Assembly: GCF_004354045.1 (NCBI RefSeq) | Contig: NZ_SMRT01000008.1 | Location: 1 to 64,000 of the forward strand | Direction of reading: 5' to 3' | DNA length: 64,000 bases | DNA from: Paenibacillus piri | GTDB taxonomy: Bacteria > Bacillota > Bacilli > Paenibacillales > NBRC-103111 | Part shown: in pieces, positions 16,687-24,014 of the stretch | Layout: every line of letters begins with the position of its first letter | How positions within the stretch are numbered: position 1 is the stretch's first letter | Notes under the pieces: model-generated | The model's database searches: none | Told to the model about the DNA's origin: nothing | Seen by the model: only the letters and a program-made list of their open reading frames with translations | Translations under genes and position numbers: made by a program

Positions 16687-18221
16687 ATGAAAAGGGTCGC
16701 TTGGAAAACCGTTTCGGTTCCGGTTCTGTTAATTACGGCTGCTTGCACCGCTATTGCGGGCTGCAGCGGTTCGAGCGGAACAACGGCCGGAGCGGGCGGT
16801 GCCGCGGATAAATCAAAGAGCGCGGGACCGTTCAAGTTCAAGGTTATGTTCGACTATAACGTCGATCCAAAGGGAATGTCATTGACGGATAACGAATATA
16901 TCCGCTTTCTGAAGGAGAAGACGGGCGTCGAGGTTGTACTGGATTCCCCGGGAACGGCCGGATATGTCGATAAGCTGAACGTATTGATGGCTTCCGGCAG
17001 CTATCCGGATGCTTTTGCCGTAGGTGACCGCGATTTAATTATGAAATATGCCAAAGACGATTTGTTGGCCGACTTAAGCCCTTATATTAAAGATACGGCG
17101 AAATATCCGAATATTAAAAAGGTGATGCCCGCCGATTCGTGGCTGCCGGTCACCGAGAAAGGAAAAGTTTTTGCCTTTCCTTACAGCCGTCCGGACGGCT
17201 TGAGCCAAGTCGTCTACGTCAACAAGGTATGGCTGGATAAGTGAAACTGCCGGTTCCGAAAACGATTGACGATTTTTACAACGTGATGAAAGCATTTACA
17301 TTGAATGATCCGGACGGCAACGGCAAAAACGATACCTTCGGGTTATTGACTACCAACAACGTGGACAACGGAGCGAGAACGTTCAAGGCGGCTTTTAATG
17401 CGGAAGCCTACTCGATCCGCGACGGCAAGGTGACGCCTCCGGAAATTACGCCGGAATATAAGGAATTTTTGAAGTTTATGAACAAGCTGGTGAATGAAAA
17501 AATTCTCGATCCGGAGTTCCCGACCGTAACATCGCCGATTTTCCAGCAAAAATTCAAGTCGCTGAAATACGGCGTCATTTCCGGCTTCTGGCATTATCCT
17601 TCCGGCCTGGAAATTCCGAAGGAGGTCATGAGCCAATATATTGCGGTTCCGCTGCCCCTGCAGTCGGACGGCAAGCCCGCCAGCTTCTCGTATCCGAGCT
17701 TGAACCGGCATTATGTGGCGATTCCGAAAACAACCAAGAACATCGATCAGCTAATGAAGTTTCTCGATTGGGCGGTTTCTCCGGAAGGCATGAAGTTTTC
17801 ATTTCTTGGTGTGCCGGACTTCAACTATAAAGAAGCAAACGGCAAAATCGAGCTCACCCAGCAGCAGCTTGCACCGATTCATTGGTCGTTCTCACTCGTG
17901 AGAACCGGACAGCTGACCGACGATGTCAAGAAGTATATCGGTGTCGTTTATCCGAAGGAAGCGGTAGACAACCTGGAGATGGCGGCCAAAATCGGCAAGC
18001 CGGACCTGCTGAGCGCGGCGCTGCCGTATTATCCCGATCTGATCGGGTTCAATCTGGGCAAAATTACAAGCGAATATACGACTAAAGCGATGCTCGGCAA
18101 CGCCGACGTCGACAAAACATGGGACGACTATGTCAACAGGTATAAATCGGCCGGTGGAGATAAAGCGATCGAATATTGGACTAACTGGTATAACACGGAA
18201 GGTAAGAATGTTTTGAAATAA
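16687..18221 (+). pseudogene. LplA-type binding lipoprotein, frameshifted
   Basis: The ATG at 16687 follows AAGGAGGAAGTCGT and opens a lipoprotein signal (lipobox AIAGC). The frame stops at TGA 17242-17244 right after VYVNKVWLDK, and the rest of the family continues in the next frame as KLPVPKTIDDFYN and NDPDGNGKNDTFG through to 18221. Comparison with the intact gene at 41644-43182 (KDWLDKLNIPVPATLDEY) predicts WLDKLKLPVP. One missing base between 17241 and 17242 explains the break. No slippery site is visible, so I treat it as a recent inactivating mutation or a sequencing error. An intact copy would give about 511 residues. Confidence 0.88.
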
Positions 18222-18230
18222 GGGGTTAGG

Positions 18231-18449
18231 GGGCTGCCTGACAAAAAAGAGGCCGTGAATATTTATTCATAGTACCGTTCTTCCAAGAAAGGGATGGCAC
18301 TCCACCGCTGTTGAAATTTAAGTTGTCTTTAATATGCCTTGCGGTAACAACTTAATTTCAAAGGCGGCCGTAAACTTTCCATACCATTCCCTTATCCTTC
18401 CAGAACCACATGAATAAATCTTCACGAATAATAAATAGTCAGTCAGCCA
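18231..18449. repeat. Imperfect fold-back element (about 220 bases)
   Basis: The two halves are near reverse complements. The tips GGCTGCCTGAC and GTCAGTCAGCC, the blocks GTGAATATTTATTCAT and ATGAATAAATCTTCAC, and the centre GAAATTTAAGTTGT and ACAACTTAATTTC all pair, with a loop near 18326-18346. There is no coding potential. It separates the broken binding-protein gene from the FG-GAP gene. A MITE or similar palindromic mobile repeat is most likely. Confidence 0.7.
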
Positions 18450-18475
18450 CCTGAAGATGAATAGGAGGAGTAAGT

Positions 18476-19861
18476 GTGGTCAATTCAACGAAGCAGGTAA
18501 AATTGGAAAAAGTGATGGAATTGTCCGTCGGGCAAAAGCTGGGACAGCTGCGGGCGATCCCCGTTCAATTAGGAGGCGGCAAGCAGGCGTTTCTCGCGGT
18601 CTACTCGGCGGATTTCGATGTAGACCCGTCGGTTAATATGTTTTTTTATCCTACCGACACTCTAAAAATGATGCTGTTTACCGAAACAGGCGAGGTGCTA
18701 TGGAAGCGGGAGCTGGGGAAGACCGTCGTGCCCGGCATCTGGTTTTGCCCGGTGTATCCGTTCGATCTGGACGGCGACGGCGTCGACGAGCTGTGGTTCG
18801 TAAACAACTTGAACGAACAGCATCCGTTTGCGGTTCCGTTCTACCGGCTGGAGCGGCTGGATGCGGCAACCGGGGAGACGACCGGCCAATGGCCTTGGCC
18901 GAATGACGGAGGCAAGGAGCAGCCGCTCAGCTGCACCTTCCGTAATTTTATCGTCGGCGGTTATGCGCACGGCGAGCCGGTGCTGGTAACGGCGCAGGGC
19001 ACCTACTGGAGCATGTATTTGCAGGGCTGGAAGCCGGATATGAGCCCGCGTTGGGAGTTTAAGGTGGACAAAGATGAAGCGGGAGCGCGCGGCAGCCACG
19101 TGACGCCGGTAATCGACCTGAACGGGGACGGCGTCGACGAGCTGATGTGGGGCGAACGCTGCATTGAGCTCGATACGGGCAAGGAGCTGTTCTGCGCCGA
19201 CCGCGACGTCTACGCGGGACATTCGGATGTGGTTCAGCCTATTCTGAATTTGAATCAGAACAGGTGGTCGCTGTTCACGGTCCGGGAGTCGGATCCGACT
19301 GCTACGCCGCGTGTTGTCGCCTTTGACGAGCACGGCAATCGCAAATGGGGAGATGTAGAGGCCGGTCACATGGACATCGGCTGGGCGGCACGGCTTCAGG
19401 ACGACCGCAGTCATGTGACGATGGCCATCCGCATCGGCGCCAAGACATGTGGACCGGACGGCCGTTTTCACCAAAACATGGATGAATTTATTTACGATGC
19501 GGAGACGGGCAAGCCGTATGAGCTGCCGTTCAGCGTGTACCGTACGATCCCGGTAGACATTAACGGCGACGGCTATCATGAGCTGGTGCGGGGAATGCCT
19601 GCCGGCGACGGGGAACTGTTCGACCGCCACGGCGTATCCTACGGCAGCGTCGGCGGCACGGTAGCGATGGCATCGAAGTTTATGAATTTGCCGGGCGAGC
19701 AAATCTTATCGTTTCTTCCGGACGGCACAGTGACCATATGGGCCGACCGGAACGCCGAAGACGGACCGGAAGCGGTCGCCCGGTACAGCGACCCTTATTA
19801 TAAAGCGTGCCAGCGGTTGTACGCGGTCGGCTACAATTTGTACATTGTAGCCGGGCTGTAG
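18476..19861 (+). CDS. Cytoplasmic FG-GAP/beta-propeller protein B
   Basis: 461-residue paralogue of the protein encoded at 10872-12245; the two align end to end with most residues shared by eye. The three calcium-type loops recur: DLDGDGVDE, DLNGDGVDE and DINGDGYHE. No signal peptide is present. Long invariant stretches such as KTVVPGIWFCPV and AIRIGAKTCGPDGRFHQ (one or two changes from protein A) suggest strong constraint away from the calcium loops. GTG 18476 is preceded by AGGAGGAG six bases upstream. The function is unknown. Pectin context and propeller type make a link to rhamnogalacturonan breakdown plausible. Confidence 0.75.
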   Translation: MVNSTKQVKLEKVMELSVGQKLGQLRAIPVQLGGGKQAFLAVYSADFDVDPSVNMFFYPTDTLKMMLFTETGEVLWKRELGKTVVPGIWFCPVYPFDLDGDGVDELWFVNNLNEQHPFAVPFYRLERLDAATGETTGQWPWPNDGGKEQPLSCTFRNFIVGGYAHGEPVLVTAQGTYWSMYLQGWKPDMSPRWEFKVDKDEAGARGSHVTPVIDLNGDGVDELMWGERCIELDTGKELFCADRDVYAGHSDVVQPILNLNQNRWSLFTVRESDPTATPRVVAFDEHGNRKWGDVEAGHMDIGWAARLQDDRSHVTMAIRIGAKTCGPDGRFHQNMDEFIYDAETGKPYELPFSVYRTIPVDINGDGYHELVRGMPAGDGELFDRHGVSYGSVGGTVAMASKFMNLPGEQILSFLPDGTVTIWADRNAEDGPEAVARYSDPYYKACQRLYAVGYNLYIVAGL

Positions 19862-19878
19862 GCAGCAGCTTGTATATA

Positions 19879-19927
19879 AACCTTAGTCCGGTCTTGAAAA
19901 AAGTCCGGGCTAAGGTTTTTTAATTTT
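19879..19927 (+). terminator. Rho-independent terminator after FG-GAP protein B
   Basis: AACCTTAGTCCGG pairs with CCGGGCTAAGGTT, followed by TTTTAATTTT. Confidence 0.85.
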
Positions 19928-20014
19928 GACAAACACGCTCGTTTTCGAAGGACGGCGCAGCCGTTTATCCTTTCGTTGCAGTAATTCGCGGTCGTTATTC
20001 ACGTGAGTGCTTGG

Positions 20015-20043
20015 TTGTCAGTGAAAGCCGATTATAGTAAAAT
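20015..20043 (+). promoter_or_regulatory. Candidate bioB promoter
   Basis: TTGTCA (20015-20020), a 17-base spacer and TAAAAT (20038-20043). Transcription would start just before the BirA-type operator. Confidence 0.55.
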
Positions 20044-20055
20044 ACGTTTGGGTAA

Positions 20056-20091
20056 ATTGTTAACCAAATACCTATTTTAATGGTTGACAAT
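20056..20091 (+). promoter_or_regulatory. BirA-type biotin operator
   Basis: ATTGTTAACC and GGTTGACAAT form an inverted repeat with a 16-base gap. This matches the half-sites and spacing of Gram-positive BirA operators. It lies between the candidate promoter and the bioB start, so biotinoyl-AMP-bound BirA would block transcription. Confidence 0.75.
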
Positions 20092-20119
20092 TATATTTAC
20101 ATACGGAGGTGCTTTTTTC

Positions 20120-21112
20120 ATGATACAACTACGAACCGATTGGTACTCATTAGCTTATAAGGCCATTCAAGGCGAATGTCCGACTTTCGAAGAAGGACTG
20201 TCGGTGCTGCAGGCGGACGATGACGAGCTGCTTGCTTTAATGGATGCGGCGTTTCAGGTAAGGAAACATTTTTACGGTAAAAAGGTCAAGCTGAACTTAA
20301 TCATTAATGCAAAAAGCGGGCTCTGTCCGGAGGACTGCGGTTACTGCTCGCAATCGATTGTATCGCAGGCGCCCGTATCCAAATATCCGCTGCTGGAGAA
20401 AGACATTCTGGTCGATGGAGCGCGCAAAGCGATGGAGCTGAAGGTTGGAACGTACTGTATTGTAGCCAGCGGTAAAGGCCCAACCGGCAAAGAGCTGGAG
20501 CAAGTAATAGCGGCGGTTAAAGAAATTAAAGCGACGATGCCGATGAAAGTATGCGCATGTTTGGGTATATTATCCGATGAGCAGGCGGTACGGCTGCAGG
20601 AAGCGGGGGTGGACCGTTATAATCATAATCTTAATACGAGCGAGCGGAATTTTGGCAACATTACAACAACACATACCTACGAGGATCGGGTGAGCACGGT
20701 TCAGAAGGCGAAAGCTTCGGGAATGTCCCCTTGCTCCGGCTTTATTGCGGGCATGGGAGAGAGCGACGAGGAGATCGTGGAAACGGCTGTTGCGCTGCGC
20801 AGGCTGGATGCGGACTCGATCCCGGTCAACTTTTTGAACCCGATTGCCGGAACGCCGCTGCAGCATATGAACACGCTGAACCCGCGCAAATGCTTGAAGG
20901 TGCTGGCTCTGATGCGGTTCGTCAATCCCTCGAAGGAGATCCGGGTTGCCGGAGGGCGGGAGTTGAACCTGCGTTCGCTGCAAGCTTTAGGCCTATATGT
21001 GGCTAATTCGATTTTTGTCGGCGATTATTTGACGACGGAAGGTCAGGAAGCGGCGGAGGATCATCGGATGATCGAGGATCTTGGCTTCGAGGTGGAGCTT
21101 TGTGCGCTGTAG
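20120..21112 (+). CDS. bioB: Biotin synthase
   Basis: Radical SAM enzyme that inserts sulfur into dethiobiotin to make biotin. The 330-residue protein has the SAM-binding cluster motif C69-x3-C73-x2-C76 (CPEDCGYC). Family blocks YNHNLNTSE, AGMGE and NFLNPIAGTPL carry the residues that hold SAM and the substrate. ATG 20120 has GGAGGTG eight bases upstream; the frame extends to 20084 but that would run into the operator. It is monocistronic: no other bio gene is adjacent. It is unrelated in function to the pectin genes on both sides. Confidence 0.97.
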   Translation: MIQLRTDWYSLAYKAIQGECPTFEEGLSVLQADDDELLALMDAAFQVRKHFYGKKVKLNLIINAKSGLCPEDCGYCSQSIVSQAPVSKYPLLEKDILVDGARKAMELKVGTYCIVASGKGPTGKELEQVIAAVKEIKATMPMKVCACLGILSDEQAVRLQEAGVDRYNHNLNTSERNFGNITTTHTYEDRVSTVQKAKASGMSPCSGFIAGMGESDEEIVETAVALRRLDADSIPVNFLNPIAGTPLQHMNTLNPRKCLKVLALMRFVNPSKEIRVAGGRELNLRSLQALGLYVANSIFVGDYLTTEGQEAAEDHRMIEDLGFEVELCAL

Positions 21113-21271
21113 ACGCCCATCCGAGGCAGGGGGATCTTTAGGTGAGGTTGTCATTTTTTGAGGTCGATGGTGGCGCATTGCAGGCACTTCCCGTATAATA
21201 AAAGGGATGAAACAAGCTATCGGGTATTTGGATCAGAATGGGCTGAAACTATTTTTTAATGGGGTGTAGAA

Positions 21272-22027
21272 ATGAGTTTTTTTGATTTGACCGGTAAAGC
21301 AGCTGTCGTCACCGGCGGCGCCGTAGGTTTGGGCGGGGGCATCTCCCTCGGATTGGCGAAAGCGGGAGCCGATATCGTCGTTGTAACAAGCAACGACCGC
21401 AACCGCGAAACGCAAAATCAGATTGAAGCGATGGGCCGCAAGGTTCACACCGTTGTAGCTAATTTGTCCGATGAGCAGGAACTGCCGCGCGTCGTTTCGG
21501 AAGCGCTGTCCGCATTCGGTAAAATCGATATTTTGGTCAATAATGCAGGCATTATCCGCCGCACGCCGGCCGCTGAGCACAGCGCACAAGACTGGCACGA
21601 TGTGATCAATTTGAATATGAACGCCGTATTTTTCCTGTGCCAGCTTGTCGGGCGCGAGATGATCAAACAGGGCTCGGGCAAAATCATCAACGTTGCCTCG
21701 ATGCTCAGCTTTCAAGGCGGGATCAATGTACCCGGTTATACGGCATCCAAGCATGCGGTAGCGGGTATTACGAAAGCGCTGGCGAACGAATGGGCAAGCA
21801 AAGGGGTACAAGTCAACGCAATCGCGCCGGGCTACATGGCTACCGATAACACAACGGCACTTCGCGCCGATCCGGAGCGGAGCGTGCAAATTTTGCAGCG
21901 TATTCCGGCAGGACGCTGGGGAACAACCGAAGATTTGCAAGGACCGGCCGTATTCCTGGCTTCGTCGGCTTCCGATTATATGAACGGCCATGTACTTTGC
22001 GTGGATGGAGGGTGGATGAATCGATAA
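21272..22027 (+). CDS. kduD: 2-dehydro-3-deoxy-D-gluconate 5-dehydrogenase (KduD)
   Basis: Short-chain dehydrogenase that reduces 2,5-diketo-3-deoxygluconate (from unsaturated galacturonate) to 2-keto-3-deoxygluconate with NADH. The 251-residue protein has the nucleotide motif TGGAVGLG (14-21), NNAG (90-93), and the catalytic set S143, Y156 and K160 (YTASK). The C-terminal VDGGWMNR is typical. It is the first gene of kduD-kdgK-kdgA, whose products act in sequence. No kduI is visible in the window, so the isomerase step must be encoded elsewhere or fed by another route. A TATAAT lies about 75 bases upstream at 21194. Confidence 0.92.
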   Translation: MSFFDLTGKAAVVTGGAVGLGGGISLGLAKAGADIVVVTSNDRNRETQNQIEAMGRKVHTVVANLSDEQELPRVVSEALSAFGKIDILVNNAGIIRRTPAAEHSAQDWHDVINLNMNAVFFLCQLVGREMIKQGSGKIINVASMLSFQGGINVPGYTASKHAVAGITKALANEWASKGVQVNAIAPGYMATDNTTALRADPERSVQILQRIPAGRWGTTEDLQGPAVFLASSASDYMNGHVLCVDGGWMNR

Positions 22028-23004
22028 TGGCTACTCAACCGACTAATTCGCAAATGTTCCAGCCGGAAATGATTACGTTTGGGGAAACGATGGCTTTAAT
22101 GCTGCCGAACAGCTCCAAAGGTATTGAATATTCCCCACAGTTCAGCAGCTTGTTCGGGGGCGCGGAAAGCAATGTCGCCATCGGAGTCGCCCGTCTCGGC
22201 CATCGCGTCGGCTGGTTTACCCGGATGGGGAAGGACCCGTTTGGCCGGATGATATTGAAAAAAGTGCGCGGCGAAGGCGTGGATGTGTCGCGTGTCGAGC
22301 TGACGGCCGAAGCGCCGACCGGCTTGATGCTGCGTGAAATCATTAACGGCAAGACGTCGGTCTACTACTATCGCAAAGGCTCAGCGGCGAGTACGTTAAA
22401 GCCGGAGCATCTGGACGAGTCGTATATTCAGCAGGCGAAGTACCTGCATGTGACCGGCATTACGCCGGCGCTCAGCGAGTCGTGCCGCGAAGCGGCGATC
22501 GAAGCGATCCGGCTCGCGCGCAAGCATGGAGTGAAGGTTTGCTTCGACCCGAATTTGCGCTTGAAGCTGTGGTCGCTGGAGGAAGCGCGGGAAGTTTTGC
22601 TTGAAATGGCGAAGGAAGCGGATTACTTCCTGCCGGGTCTGGACGAGTTGAAGCTGTTGTACGAAACCGAAAGCTTCGATGAGATCGTCAAGCGTCTGGG
22701 CGAGCTGAAGGCGGTATCCATCGTGAAGGGCGGCGACGACGAGACGTATGTCGTGGAGCAGGGCAACGTCAGCGCCGTGCCGTATTTCAAGGCGGAGCAG
22801 GTGGTCGATACGGTTGGCGCCGGAGACGGCTTCTGCGCGGGCTTTATCGTAGGGCTGCTGAAAAACTACAGCCATACGGAGGCCGTCCGTCTGGGCAATC
22901 TGATCGGCTCGATGGTCGTGCAAACGGAAGGCGACTGGGAAGGCATTCCGACCTGGGAGCAGGTTGAAGCGGTACTTAACAACGTGAAGCATGTAGAACG
23001 TTAA
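22027..23004 (+). CDS. kdgK: 2-keto-3-deoxygluconate kinase
   Basis: PfkB-family sugar kinase that phosphorylates KDG to KDPG with ATP. The 325-residue protein has the N-terminal GGAESNVAIGVARLG substrate block and the C-terminal PfkB signature DTVGAGDGFCAGF, whose Asp is the catalytic base. The ATG overlaps the kduD stop by one base (TAATG) with GGAGGGTGG 11 bases upstream, so the two are translationally coupled. An in-frame upstream start at 21997 would overlap kduD and is rejected. It supplies the substrate for the aldolase encoded next. Confidence 0.93.
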   Translation: MATQPTNSQMFQPEMITFGETMALMLPNSSKGIEYSPQFSSLFGGAESNVAIGVARLGHRVGWFTRMGKDPFGRMILKKVRGEGVDVSRVELTAEAPTGLMLREIINGKTSVYYYRKGSAASTLKPEHLDESYIQQAKYLHVTGITPALSESCREAAIEAIRLARKHGVKVCFDPNLRLKLWSLEEAREVLLEMAKEADYFLPGLDELKLLYETESFDEIVKRLGELKAVSIVKGGDDETYVVEQGNVSAVPYFKAEQVVDTVGAGDGFCAGFIVGLLKNYSHTEAVRLGNLIGSMVVQTEGDWEGIPTWEQVEAVLNNVKHVER

Positions 23005-23032
23005 CCTATTGCAAAGGAACGGATGATTCGAT

Positions 23033-23695
23033 ATGAAAAAAATCAAGCTGCTGCAGCAAATGAGCGAAGCGGGCGTCGTAGCCGTATTGCGCGGGGAGAC
23101 GCCCGAGGAAGTGGTGGAGATGGCGGAACAGGCCATCGAGGGCGGCATTAAGGTCATCGAGGTGACGATGACCGTGCCGTTCGCTTTGCAAGCGATCGAG
23201 AAGCTTGCGAAGAAATATTCCAGCTCGACGCAGGATGCAGCGAAATACGCCATTATTGGCGTAGGTACGGCGCTGGATCCGGAGACGGCTCGAGCTGCTA
23301 TCTTAAGCGGGGCCGAGTTCGTCGTCGGCCCGGCGTTAAACCCGGCAACGGTAACGCTGTGCAACCGGTACCGTGTGCCTGTTATGCCCGGCGTGATGAC
23401 GATTCAAGAGATCCAGCAGGCGCTGGAGCTGGGCGTTGATATCGTCAAGCTGTTCCCGGGCAACCTGTACTCGCCGGCGACGATCAAGGCGATCAAAGGA
23501 CCTCTGCCGCAGGCGAACATTATGCCGACCGGCGGCGTGTCGCTTGCCAATCTGGCCGAATGGGTCAAGGCCGGCGCCGTAGCTGTGGGCATCGGTTCCG
23601 ATTTGACGACCGATGCGGTCAAAACCGGCGACTACAGCCTCGTCGCCAAAAAGGCGGCCCAATATATCGAAGCTTACAAAGCCGCTAAGCAATAA
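23033..23695 (+). CDS. kdgA: KDPG aldolase
   Basis: Class I aldolase that splits 2-keto-3-deoxy-6-phosphogluconate into pyruvate and glyceraldehyde-3-phosphate. The 220-residue TIM barrel has the Schiff-base lysine in VDIVKLFPG, the upstream IEVTMTVP block with the acid-base Glu, and the phosphate-binding MPTGGVSLAN loop. It begins 28 bases after kdgK and is followed by a terminator, so it ends the catabolic operon. Confidence 0.94.
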   Translation: MKKIKLLQQMSEAGVVAVLRGETPEEVVEMAEQAIEGGIKVIEVTMTVPFALQAIEKLAKKYSSSTQDAAKYAIIGVGTALDPETARAAILSGAEFVVGPALNPATVTLCNRYRVPVMPGVMTIQEIQQALELGVDIVKLFPGNLYSPATIKAIKGPLPQANIMPTGGVSLANLAEWVKAGAVAVGIGSDLTTDAVKTGDYSLVAKKAAQYIEAYKAAKQ

Positions 23696-23735
23696 CATCT
23701 GATTGCAGCGCAGCGATAACGGGAGAAACCATAAC

Positions 23736-23769
23736 AAGCAGCCTCTGTTAACAGGAGGCTGCTTTTGTT
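23736..23769 (+). terminator. Terminator of the kduD-kdgK-kdgA operon
   Basis: AAGCAGCCTC pairs with GAGGCTGCTT, followed by TTTGTTA. Confidence 0.85.
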
Positions 23770-23865
23770 ATTTGCGCCGGGATTCGGGGAAGCCGAAAGT
23801 TGCTGCAACCGCCGGGACAAAAACTGGAAACAAAAGCCGAAAACTCTGTGATCTGAGAACATATA

Positions 23866-23893
23866 TTCAATTAAATGAAAATTATGGTATATT
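23866..23893 (+). promoter_or_regulatory. Candidate promoter of the set 4 regulator
   Basis: TTCAAT (23866-23871), a 16-base spacer and TATATT (23888-23893) in an AT-rich stretch upstream of the AraC regulator. Confidence 0.35.
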
Positions 23894-24014
23894 AAATATA
23901 TTTCTCAATGAATTCTCGGGAAAACAATTTTTCAACTCATCGTTTGGAAGTGGCTTAGCGGCATGTTCCGGCCGCTTGACGGTCAAGCACGCTAACTAAC
24001 TTTGCGGAGGCATT

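Noticed and set aside
17230-17250. Programmed -1 frameshift in the set 3 binding-protein gene
   Set aside because: No slippery heptamer or downstream structure is evident; a single lost base explains the alignment better.
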